Of a stretch of 64,000 nt of DNA, positions 50,567-59,848 are shown in pieces (the stretch's first letter is position 1; the number at the start of each line of letters is the position of its first letter). A program made the translations under genes and the position numbers. Source of the stretch: Saccharomycopsis crataegensis (lineage: Eukaryota > Ascomycota > Saccharomycetes > Ascoideales > Saccharomycopsidaceae); the NCBI RefSeq assembly GCF_037102585.1, contig NW_027043830.1, forward strand, positions 310,001-374,000. The letters run 5' to 3'. Below the pieces are notes generated by a model. The model searched no databases. It saw only the letters and a list, made by a program, of their open reading frames with translations, and was not told where the DNA came from.

Positions 50567-53488
50567 ATGTCTTTCGGCATCAGCTATGCGGGGGCCAACT
50601 CTAGTCCTACCCTTTTTAGTACTTCAACGAAAATGGCTTATTCCAACACATATGGCCACTTGAAGGTCCCGACTAAAAATCCATATTCCAATGCACACAG
50701 TGGTAAGAAGAACCATACTCCAAGAACCAAGAAGAAGAAGAAGAAGAAGCAGCAGCATCAGCAACAGCAGCAACAGCCTTATTATTGTGCATCTTCCAAA
50801 AGAAACAGCGCCGCCATTGCCGGATCAAGACAATCTCAGACATCGATATTCGACGCCATTTCTTTAATAGATACTTATATGTGTGAAGGATCAGTTATTG
50901 ATTTTCCTCTCCATGAAACAGAGAAAGTCAATCCTTTTGCTCCTTTGCCAGATATCGGGCTTCCAAAATATCAAAGTATCATTAGCAAACAAGCAGGAAA
51001 TACAACTTCGTCACATTACGATTCTATGGTCAAGTCAATTGAGGAAACTTTTGACACCAAATCGAATTTGGGCGATGCCGATTTAAGAATGTCACTCATT
51101 TCAAAAGTTTTCTCTGAAGATGAATTGGTACGTTTGAGCGGGCTTATGTCCAATTTCATGGATGAAACCGATAATCACGATCAAGCGCTAGTAATTGAAG
51201 AAGAAGAAGAGGAGGAGGAGGAGGAAGAGGAAACAGAAGAAGAAGAACACGAACATTCAGATCAGGGAGAAAGTCTTCACAATAAAAACTTCAAGAGAAA
51301 TAAACCATTTCTTTGCTCGTTTTCAGAAGCGAAAGAATATAAGAGAGATGTACTTCTTTGGGACGATGAGTGTCCAACAAAAATCAACGGCACGCCTGAA
51401 TTCAGAGAGGACCTTGCCCTTCAAGGCAAACTTTTCGATCAAACTCCAATTGCTAGTGATGACGATTGTGAAGGTGAATTCGATATACCTATTGGAATCG
51501 ACAGCTCGCCTATCCAAAGAAACAGGTTACTGAGCAAAGATTCAAGTACTTCCTTCCACCTTGGTATCAATTCTTCTTTCGAGCACTCTGAGTTTCTGTT
51601 ACCTGAATTGGACCTTGAAGATGGAGCAAAGAATCAAGAGCCACAACCAGAACAAGAAGGATTTGATTTCAGCAGGTTTGTCGATAAGCATTTCTCTGGG
51701 AACTCGGTTGCCACCGTCAACATCGATCTTCCAGAAAAAGAAGAAGATGCGATTGCTCCGGTTGTTACTACTGCTGCTGCCCCTTCTAATGTCCTCAAGA
51801 AAATCCGCAAGATTAGAAACAAGATCAATTTCACTCCGCACGAGGTGACGTTATTGCAAATGTCTTGGGATGCGGTGATCGAAGGTAGCCATGCCCAAGG
51901 GGATGCAATTTCCGTGATCCCATCGGTATTGCAGAAAACTGAAAACAACAAGCGGGCCTATGCTTTTGCTAGACAATTCTACAACAATTTGATTCGCCAT
52001 TCCGCATTCATCAAATCGTTTTTCCCAGAATCCACCAAAAGTCAAGCAGTGGCCTTTGGAAGTATTTTGACCGACACCATCACTTTATTGGGCGATGACC
52101 CCCGGATCAAGCGCTACTTGACAGCCCATCACCATATTAACCAAGAACGCAATTTGAACACTGCTGGCTGTTGTTCAAAAACCATTTTTGGGCGCAATTC
52201 GGTGGAAATCGAAGCAAACGAGCACTATTTCAGTATTTTTGGCAAAGTGTTTCTCAGAACTCTAAATGAGAACTATCCTTTAGAGTTCAATGCTGAATTG
52301 GAGAAATGCTGGAGCAAATACTATCAATACTTGTTCAGTTGTGTGGTTGGTGGATACAAAGAATATAGTAAAAGAGTTGCTTCCAACACCACCATTAATA
52401 TCGATATCCATACCGAACTGATGTCTCCCAAACCGATGGTGAGGCCTGTGGTGGAGGACGAAGAGGAAAGATTCCAAGAATTTAATACTACAGTGATGAG
52501 TGAATCTACTGCAATTGACGCGGCTGAGCAACAACAAGTCTGTGAAGAACCCGAAAGACCCGATGATCAGGTTCCATTTTCTGCTGTTGCGTATCGTACC
52601 AACCCTACTGCTGCCAAATTACCGGTTACTTCTGTTGAAGTCCCTACGCCAGTTTCTAATAATGCCGCAACCAGGAGCAATAAACGTCGTTTCCCACTTA
52701 AGAAGTCTAAAAACCACGGCGATGCTCTTGCACCATCTTCTTCTTCATCACCACCATCATCAACCCCAAATATTTTCCAACGGTTTTTGATGTCTCGCAG
52801 TCCAGGTTTCCATGTTGATTCTAGTCCTGATAACTATGTCACCAACGGGAAGAAAATCGATCGCCGCATCAATGAACGTGCTCTCAACAGCAGCGAGTTC
52901 TCAAGTATTTCATTGGATGAGATCAAGTTATTGAATAAGTTGAGAGTTTTCAAAAAAACCGTGAGCCATCGTTTTTTCAAAAGACAAAATGTATCTCACC
53001 CGTGGGAAATCGTCACTCCTTCTAAATCCGTTGACCCAGTAGGATTCCAGTATGAAGCTGAGAAAACTGAACTTACTCCAGTGAACAGTAACAACTACCA
53101 CCACGATCAGCAATTCAACACTCCAAGATCATTACCAGATTTGCCAATGAAGCATACTGCCATTCCTGAAATCTCCCATTTTCAAAATATTGGGTCTGTC
53201 AGCGCGTCGGCATCTCCAAGATCGATGAGCAAAGAGCCTCTGATTTTTGATTTGCCTCAAGTTGCAAACTCGTCTTTCATGAGCGACAGCAATGTCACGG
53301 ATATCAAGAACCCTTTCTATACCCATACTAATCACCCAATATCCGTTCATTCTTCCAAGAGAATATCCGAAAGACTCCAATTTGCTCAACAGAGACATAA
53401 TAATGCAGCACATGTTTCTCGCAACAAAGAGTCGCCACTTCCTACTTTGAAATCTATCTTCGTCAATGGAAGTTTTCAAAGTGAGTGA
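50567..53488 (+). CDS. Large protein with an embedded globin domain
   Basis: The 973-residue product is mostly low-complexity, with a Lys/Gln run near residues 55-72 and a Glu run near 211-226. It holds one globin-like domain at about 418-605. The domain opens with NFTPHEVTLLQMSWDAV (helix A) and continues FARQFYNNLIRHSAFIKSFFP and a candidate proximal-histidine segment LTAHHHINQ. It ends with helices G-H (NEHYFSIFGKVFLRTLNENY, ELEKCWSKYYQYLFSCVVGGY). A 25-residue insert separates the HHH segment from helix G. S. cerevisiae YNL234W is a related globin with sensor-like features. The C-terminal third is Ser/Pro-rich. I infer a haem-based sensor, not an oxygen carrier. Confidence 0.78.
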   Translation: MSFGISYAGANSSPTLFSTSTKMAYSNTYGHLKVPTKNPYSNAHSGKKNHTPRTKKKKKKKQQHQQQQQQPYYCASSKRNSAAIAGSRQSQTSIFDAISLIDTYMCEGSVIDFPLHETEKVNPFAPLPDIGLPKYQSIISKQAGNTTSSHYDSMVKSIEETFDTKSNLGDADLRMSLISKVFSEDELVRLSGLMSNFMDETDNHDQALVIEEEEEEEEEEEETEEEEHEHSDQGESLHNKNFKRNKPFLCSFSEAKEYKRDVLLWDDECPTKINGTPEFREDLALQGKLFDQTPIASDDDCEGEFDIPIGIDSSPIQRNRLLSKDSSTSFHLGINSSFEHSEFLLPELDLEDGAKNQEPQPEQEGFDFSRFVDKHFSGNSVATVNIDLPEKEEDAIAPVVTTAAAPSNVLKKIRKIRNKINFTPHEVTLLQMSWDAVIEGSHAQGDAISVIPSVLQKTENNKRAYAFARQFYNNLIRHSAFIKSFFPESTKSQAVAFGSILTDTITLLGDDPRIKRYLTAHHHINQERNLNTAGCCSKTIFGRNSVEIEANEHYFSIFGKVFLRTLNENYPLEFNAELEKCWSKYYQYLFSCVVGGYKEYSKRVASNTTINIDIHTELMSPKPMVRPVVEDEEERFQEFNTTVMSESTAIDAAEQQQVCEEPERPDDQVPFSAVAYRTNPTAAKLPVTSVEVPTPVSNNAATRSNKRRFPLKKSKNHGDALAPSSSSSPPSSTPNIFQRFLMSRSPGFHVDSSPDNYVTNGKKIDRRINERALNSSEFSSISLDEIKLLNKLRVFKKTVSHRFFKRQNVSHPWEIVTPSKSVDPVGFQYEAEKTELTPVNSNNYHHDQQFNTPRSLPDLPMKHTAIPEISHFQNIGSVSASASPRSMSKEPLIFDLPQVANSSFMSDSNVTDIKNPFYTHTNHPISVHSSKRISERLQFAQQRHNNAAHVSRNKESPLPTLKSIFVNGSFQSE

Positions 53489-54115
53489 TCAAGGATATTC
53501 ACCTTATATTCTATAGACAGTTTTTCTTTTTTATTCTAGTGTCAATGTTTTAATTTTTTTTCTTTTTTTTTCACACACTCTCTGTCTTTTATTTACAAGT
53601 TTTACTTTTTACTCGTTATACTATATTTTCATTTCTTTTGATATTTCCAAATTCACCTAGCTAGACAGTTTGATATGATATTATTCTTCAGGTGTTTTTT
53701 TTATGTTTGTTTGTTTGTTTGTTTGTTTGTTTGTTTGTTTGTTTGTTTGTTTTTGTTTTCGTTTGATTTTTGGAAGTTCTTAGATTTTTAATGTGTTCAT
53801 GATCGGCATCAATCTGGTGAATGTAGTTCAATGTTATGTCTTTATTAGTATATTTTTCACAGGTATTGTAATACTATCCACTCCCCAGTAAATCCATCGT
53901 ATTCGACAGTTTCTAGAATATCATTTTAATTGGCAATCAATGTTGGGAAACCGTTTGGTGCACCGGCGGTTATGAGACCTTGGGTGAAAAAACCACCCAG
54001 GTGAATTATTTTTGCTTTGGTAGGAAGGAAACAACAACTTTTGATATTTATTATATCATCATCAAAACACCTTTGTTTGGTTTATTTGTTGTCGATTTTA
54101 TTGCTCAGAAGAACC
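53489..54115. other. Globin gene-CAC2 spacer with GTTT microsatellite
   Basis: A 627-bp spacer that includes twelve tandem GTTT units. The rest is AT-rich, with a GC-richer patch (about 53945-54000) shortly before CAC2. No other feature. Confidence 0.45.
53705..53752 (+). repeat. GTTT tetranucleotide microsatellite, 12 units
   Basis: Twelve perfect GTTT repeats occupy 48 bp in the 3' flank of the globin-domain gene. Such loci are usually length-polymorphic between strains. Confidence 0.95.
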
Positions 54116-55972
54116 ATGGAGGCAACCACATTGACGATTCATTGGCATGATAACCCCATCTATTCGCTCAATGTCCAGCCACAGCATGATTCAAGCGATG
54201 ACATTGTTAGGTTGGCCACCGCCGGCGGCGGGGAAAACAACGTTCGACTTTGGAAGTTGAAGTACGATTCCGGGTCACTGAACACCCTTGAGAACGTGGA
54301 GTACCTTGCCACGTTGTCGAAACATACTGGGGCAGTGAACGTTGTACGATTCGATCCTCGAGGTGAAGTTTTGGCATCTGCAGGTGATGATGGCATGGTG
54401 GTGCTTTGGCACAAAACCGAAGATAAACGAGAAGTGTTGGGTCATGAAGAAGACTCGGAGACGTGGATTGCCAGACACATTTGCCGTACAGGGACCAGGG
54501 AAATTTATGATTTGGCCTGGTCTCCTGATTCAAAGTACTTCATTACCGGTTCGATGGACAATGTCACGAGAATTTACAGTGCTGCTGATGGGAAGTGTAT
54601 TAGAGAATTAGTAGAACATAATCTACATGTCCAAGGGGTGTGTTGGGATCCATTGAACGAGTTTGTGGCTACACAATCTGCTGATCGTTCCGTCAATATT
54701 TACTCGTTGAAGAAAAAGAAGCACGGGAATTCTCAAGATTCTAGTGACTCGATTGATATTTCCCCAACGATATTTTACAAAATTTCTAAAGCTGAGCTAC
54801 CGAAAACCACTGCTAGTAGAAGAGGAGTAGGAGGAGAAGGAACTGGGACAAGCAGCGGGGCGACAAGTTCGAGCCAAAGCAGCGACACAGAAGAACGTGA
54901 ATCATCAGTACTTTCCACTCCCAAGGCAAAGAGAAAAATACTTTCTGGTACTGCGTCACCAAACCTTGAACATGCCATGATGGTGGTGATGAACTCTCCT
55001 AACCGTGAATCTACCACCAGCACCTTGATGGATCCACCGCCGCCTAGCGCCAACCGTAAACGAAGACTATCCAATAGCTCAACAGGAAGCTCCGGAACGA
55101 CTCCTTCCATGATTGCTCCAATTAAAAGATCGGCCTCGCCTAGCCCAGCAACCTTACCAGCGGTAGTAAGGCCTTCAGTGCCTTTGAAACCGACAATGTT
55201 GTATCATAATGAGCTGTTGTCGACATTTTTCCGGAGATTGAGTTTTTCGACGGATGGCAGTCTTTTGTTGACTCCATCGGGGATTTTCAAGAGTATGGTG
55301 GATAATGGTAGCAAAGAGGAAGTCACCAACACGGTGTACGTTTATACAAGGGCAGGATTGAATCACCCACCAGTATACCACTTACCAGGGTTGAAGAAAG
55401 CAGCGATCGCCATTTCTTTCTCCCCAATAAAATATAAATTGAGAAACCAATCAGTGGAAACGGTTACTACAGTATCGCAGAAAGCAGATGTGATGCCAAC
55501 TACACAAGAAGAAGCAAAACAAGATCAACAGCCTCAGACTCCAAAGAATGGTGAGACAAGTACAAGTAACACTACATTTTTGAAAAAACCGCTGCTTATT
55601 GCATTACCTTACCGTATGGTTTTTGCAGTGGCGACATTGGACTCGGTGGTTATATATGATACACAACAGATTGAACCGTTGGGGATGGTGAATAACTTGC
55701 ATTATGATTCTCTAACCGATCTTGGCTGGACCAATGATGGTAAAACATTGATTGTTTCATCGATCGAAGGGAATTGTTCGTTTATTTCGATGAAGGAAGG
55801 GTTTTTAGGAGAGGTTTACCAGGATGACCAGGAATTAATGAAGCAGAAAAAAAAAGAGGAGATTATGATGTTAGCCAATAAGGTGAACGGGGGGTCCCCG
55901 AAAGTTGATGGGAATATGGTTGTATCCCTGGAAGCCTCCACTGATGTGATGAAGAAGCGGAAACTTGAATGA
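54116..55972 (+). CDS. CAC2: Chromatin assembly factor 1 p60 subunit Cac2
   Basis: Cac2 is the WD40 subunit of CAF-1, which deposits H3-H4 on replicated DNA. The ATG at 54116 (MEATTLTIHWHDNPIYSLNV) matches the family start. The 618 residues include WD repeats at about 10-220 (LASAGDDGMVVLWH, FITGSMDNVTRIYS, FVATQSADRSVNIYS) and again near 360-580, with the signature FFRRLSFSTDGSLLLTPSG. A long Ser/Thr/Pro-rich insertion (about 225-355) explains the size relative to S. cerevisiae Cac2 (468). The CTG codon at 55214, before LSTFFRRL, sits at a position where relatives usually have a small polar residue. Confidence 0.95.
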   Translation: MEATTLTIHWHDNPIYSLNVQPQHDSSDDIVRLATAGGGENNVRLWKLKYDSGSLNTLENVEYLATLSKHTGAVNVVRFDPRGEVLASAGDDGMVVLWHKTEDKREVLGHEEDSETWIARHICRTGTREIYDLAWSPDSKYFITGSMDNVTRIYSAADGKCIRELVEHNLHVQGVCWDPLNEFVATQSADRSVNIYSLKKKKHGNSQDSSDSIDISPTIFYKISKAELPKTTASRRGVGGEGTGTSSGATSSSQSSDTEERESSVLSTPKAKRKILSGTASPNLEHAMMVVMNSPNRESTTSTLMDPPPPSANRKRRLSNSSTGSSGTTPSMIAPIKRSASPSPATLPAVVRPSVPLKPTMLYHNELLSTFFRRLSFSTDGSLLLTPSGIFKSMVDNGSKEEVTNTVYVYTRAGLNHPPVYHLPGLKKAAIAISFSPIKYKLRNQSVETVTTVSQKADVMPTTQEEAKQDQQPQTPKNGETSTSNTTFLKKPLLIALPYRMVFAVATLDSVVIYDTQQIEPLGMVNNLHYDSLTDLGWTNDGKTLIVSSIEGNCSFISMKEGFLGEVYQDDQELMKQKKKEEIMMLANKVNGGSPKVDGNMVVSLEASTDVMKKRKLE

Positions 55973-56278
55973 AGAAGTGGAAGAAGAAGAAGAAGATTTT
56001 TTGGCGGTGAGACACCCCTTTACATTCAGAGATTACCCTACTATCCCGCGGACTTCCCCGGTGATTTCAGGTAGTCTAATAATGATAGGCTACTGACACA
56101 ATTGTGTGTTGTTGCTGGGAGTATTTTATGAATTGGGTTCCAGGTTCCAATTTTTTTATTTTTTTTTTTTTTTTTCGAATTATCCTCCCCCTTCACTCTC
56201 TCTATTTTAATCCGATTTATTGAAATAATAGTTTTATTTTTTTTTTCAAGAAAACCCCAATAAGTTATTACGATAATC
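55973..56278. other. CAC2-ADH spacer
   Basis: A 306-bp spacer with an AGAAGA run just after CAC2 and a T run at about 56150-56175. No clear regulatory site. Confidence 0.35.
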
Positions 56279-57376
56279 ATGGTTTACCCAAAAACATTTC
56301 AAGGCTTCGCCATCACCGATCTCAGCAAATGGACAGAAACCGAATTGATCGAGTACGAACCAAAGGTCTTCGATGATTACGATGTCGATATTAAGATCGA
56401 TGCCTGTGGGATCTGTGGTTCTGACGTCCACACCGCGTCTTCTGGCTGGAACACCCCAGCTTTACCATTGGTGGTCGGTCATGAGGTTGTTGGGAAGGTG
56501 GTTGCTGTTGGTCCAAAAGTCACCGAATTCAAAGTCGGTGATCGTGTGGGTTGTGGGGCCCAAGTGTGGGCATGTCTTAAGAAGACTTGTCCTGCTTGTT
56601 CCACTGATAATGAAGTTTATTGTCCACATTGGGTCGACACATACAATTGTACTTATCCTCCAGAATCAGGAAAGAGTGCTGGTGGGAAGGCGATGGGTGG
56701 GTACGCGTCGCACATTAGAGTCCATGAGTACTTCACATTCCACATCCCAGAGTCTTTGAAGAACGAAGACGTTGCCCCAATGTTATGTGCTGGGATCACC
56801 ACTTACAGTCCATTGGTGAGAAACGGTGCTGGTCCAGGAGTCAAGGTAGGATGTGTGTCAATTGGAGGGTTAGGTCATTTTGCCATTATGTGGGCCAAAG
56901 CTCTCGGGGCTGAAGTTTACGTGTTTAGTCGTGGGGAAAAGAAGAGGGAAGACGCTTTCAAGTTGGGGGCTGATCACTACATTGCCACTGGGGAAAAAGG
57001 TTGGAACGAGCCGATCAAAATGAAATTGGATTTCATTGTGTCGTCGGCCAACTCATCCGAGGGGTTTGATTTGGGATCGTACTTGTCATGTTTGAAAGTT
57101 GGCGGTAAGTTTATTTCTGTTGGTTTGCCAGAAAAGCCATTCAACGTTGGTCCAGGCTCGTTCATTGCCAACGCCTCTTCTTTATCATCATCCCATTTGG
57201 GTAGTAGACCAGAAATGAAGGAAATGTTGAAATTGGCTGCGGAAAAGGGGATCAAGGCGTGGAATGAGCCAATTGCCATTTCTGCAGCTGGGGTGAAGGA
57301 AGGGTTGGAAAAGTGCCACCACAACAACGTCAAGTACAGAGTGGTGTTAAACGAATTTGACAAAGCTTTTGATTAA
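56279..57376 (+). CDS. NADPH-dependent medium-chain alcohol dehydrogenase (Adh6/Adh7 type)
   Basis: The 365-residue product is a zinc alcohol dehydrogenase of the cinnamyl-alcohol class, reducing aldehydes with NADPH. Catalytic zinc ligands lie in CGICGSDVHTASSGW and GHEVVG. The structural-zinc lobe includes CPACSTDNEVYC, and the cofactor loop is SIGGLGHFAIMWAKALGAEV followed by SRGEKK, where Ser-Arg favours NADP over NAD. S. cerevisiae Adh6 and Adh7 are about 360 residues. I cannot tell which paralogue this corresponds to, so no symbol is given. Confidence 0.93.
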   Translation: MVYPKTFQGFAITDLSKWTETELIEYEPKVFDDYDVDIKIDACGICGSDVHTASSGWNTPALPLVVGHEVVGKVVAVGPKVTEFKVGDRVGCGAQVWACLKKTCPACSTDNEVYCPHWVDTYNCTYPPESGKSAGGKAMGGYASHIRVHEYFTFHIPESLKNEDVAPMLCAGITTYSPLVRNGAGPGVKVGCVSIGGLGHFAIMWAKALGAEVYVFSRGEKKREDAFKLGADHYIATGEKGWNEPIKMKLDFIVSSANSSEGFDLGSYLSCLKVGGKFISVGLPEKPFNVGPGSFIANASSLSSSHLGSRPEMKEMLKLAAEKGIKAWNEPIAISAAGVKEGLEKCHHNNVKYRVVLNEFDKAFD

Positions 57377-57930
57377 TTGAAAGTGGTTTAGCATTGTGAA
57401 GGTGGCAGGCGAAGCCTCCTGGTGATGAAAGAGATGGTGTGGCGCGATCGTTTATTGTTTTTTTTTTTTTTTTTTTTTTAGAATATATGTATCTATCTAT
57501 ATATGTAGGAAAATTATTTTTCCAATATTTTTTTTTTTTTTTTTATTTTTTTCAATAAACGTGTGGTGGGAATTTTCCACGTGGAGTAGTAGTATTGTAA
57601 GTTTATATGGTAAGCAGTCTTAGTTATGCTAGATGAATTTGGCAATAGTTGGGTTGGCACCGGTTGAAAATAAATTGGGTTATGGTTGTGGTACATACTA
57701 GTTTTGAGTTTTGCATACATTAGGCTTTTGTGAGACTTGAAGATATTTAAAATTGGCGCTTTTTTTTCTTGATTTTATTTGACTGATGGATTTAATTTTT
57801 TTTTTTTTTTTTTTTTATTGTTTAATTAAGAGTACGACTTTGTATTGATGGATTTCATGATGATGAGGAAAATATTGGTTTATTAGGCCGTTATTATGTA
57901 TGGATCGACGTCAATTTAATCAAAATATAT

Positions 57931-57955
57931 AGACAGACAGACAGACAGACAGACA
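57931..57955 (+). repeat. AGAC microsatellite, six units
   Basis: Six perfect AGAC units downstream of the ADH gene. Confidence 0.95.
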
Positions 57956-59242
57956 CCTTTTCTTTGAGGAAAACTTGCGAATGATCGTAAACGGCATCTT
58001 TTCAATTGACTACAAAAAAACAAAAACAAAAACAAAAACAAAAAAAAAGTGGCACACTCTTTGCCTGCTATGAGGTATTGGCCAATCATACTTGCTTCAA
58101 CAAACTTTACGTGTGGCAGAACAATTGTGACCAGTATCTGTGTACAGTGTCTAATTAACAATCCTACATTCCTTGGATGGACGGTTCTCATGCTCGGAGA
58201 TATCATCTTCTATGGATATTTGGAAGAGATTTATGTACCAAAATTATTATCATACAAATTGAAACAAATTGTATAGGCGTTGTTGGCACCCAAGTCATAG
58301 CGAATAGTAATTATACTGAAAAATGTATAATTGGCTTGGAAAATGAAATCTTAAATGCGGGAAATTTGTCTTTGGCCACTACAAATAATCCCTGACTAAG
58401 AGAATCAAAAAGAAAAAAAAAAAAAATCAATAATAGAGATCCTACTACTATTGATTCTTTTTCTGTCTTAATATTTTTGGCCGGAACTTCCTCTCTGTAT
58501 TCTGTCTCTGTCTCTCTTTCTCTTTCCAAAAGGATTATCCGATCTTAAGCACATACATAAAAAGCTTTTTTTTTTTTTTTACCAATCACGAAAAATGAAA
58601 TTCCAAGAGCTGGTTTATCGTAAATCAGCCAAGTGAGAGGGGAAAAAAAAAATCAATTGAAAAAAAAATAAATAAAATAAAATAGAAAACCAAATGCTAT
58701 TGTTTTATGACACTGGCTACAGCACTAATTTTCATAACAACACCCCGGTCTAGTGATTGTTATGAAACTAAAGGCAGCAGACGGCATGCACACGTACTTG
58801 ACTAAGGGGATCGGCGGTCACTAAAAGTTACTTACATGCCAATATAGATTGAATTCCAGCAACTGCTGGTGTAGATCTTTTAGTTACCACCCTTCTTTTT
58901 CGCTGATATATGGGATTATCTATGGGCAAGAAAGGGTCAGACGATGCTTTAGAAGACAATACTAGGAGATGCGATTGTTACTGGTTATTCTGCTGTAAAG
59001 AAACAAAAAAAAAAGAAAGAAAAGAAAGAAAAGAAAGACAGGAAAAGCAACAGTTAAAGCTGTCTGCCATCAGAAGCCAGATGATACAAAAAGGAAAAGA
59101 AAAATAGGGGGACAACTGATGTGATAAAATGTTGCTTTTTGGAACTTTTGATGCTTTTTGAATTTTCATCACCTGTACCAAAATAAATATGCCATCCGAA
59201 ACGGGGACAACTGTAGTGGTATCTTGAGTTTTTCTCTTGAGG

Positions 59243-59434
59243 ATGTCTATACCTTACACACATATTCCCCTTGGATATCAACAGAAGCTTTTGCAACAGC
59301 TGTTGCAATGGAAAGAAAAAGAAGATGATTCTGACTCCGCCCTGCCACGTTCTGTTATATCACGCATGTATCTGATGATAGGCGCATGTGACACTCCTGT
59401 CTTCCACTGCAGGATACTGCAGAGTGTAATCTAG
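59243..59434 (+). CDS. Doubtful small ORF, 63 residues
   Basis: An ATG at 59243 opens a 63-residue frame (MSIPYTHIPLGYQQKLLQQL...) lying 600 bp upstream of the C2H2 gene. It has an amphipathic glutamine/leucine stretch and a hydrophobic C-terminal half. I recognise no family. It might be a small protein, an upstream ORF of a long leader, or chance. Confidence 0.15.
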   Translation: MSIPYTHIPLGYQQKLLQQLLQWKEKEDDSDSALPRSVISRMYLMIGACDTPVFHCRILQSVI

Positions 59435-59848
59435 AGCGAGGCGCTTTTGTCGCAGGGAGCGATGTCCGGTGCAGCAATGAACAGGATGCCCCCTGCATGT
59501 CTTACATATAGATGCATAGGGACGACCGATTCTGGGCAGCTAACCGCCCCGCGCATCCAGATTGGGGAGCCACACAATTGCATTGAAAAATGGCAGCAGA
59601 AAAAAAAAAAAAAAAAAAAAATTATTGAATTCTTATACCATTGTGGAAACATAACCATATAGCACATCCTGTGTATATATATTTATACTCAATCATATTT
59701 TATATATAATTCATATTACACACCCACACTTACACACACTTATATATAGATATACATATATATTCTCACAGATATACTCCGAGATCATATGCAATATCAT
59801 ATCACCTAAGTGTGTTGCAGTCTTATCTATCATCTATCAATTTGGAAC

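Larger units (their letters stand above)
57377..59848. other. 2.5-kb spacer between ADH and the C2H2 regulator gene
   Basis: The region contains an AGAC microsatellite (57931-57955) and T or A runs (57459-57479, 57799-57816, 58566-58580, about 59600-59620). A short ORF lies at 59243-59434 and a GC-rich, hairpin-capable segment at about 59430-59580. The last 180 bp are TA- and CA-rich, likely the promoter and leader of the regulator. None of the short ORFs resembles a known protein. Confidence 0.45.

Noticed and set aside
58049-58276. 75-codon hydrophobic ORF and its antisense partner downstream of ADH
   Set aside because: No family resemblance, overlap on both strands, and a microsatellite alongside.
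59447-59662. 71-codon ORF before the C2H2 gene
   Set aside because: Ends in a lysine run coded by an A tract; no homology.
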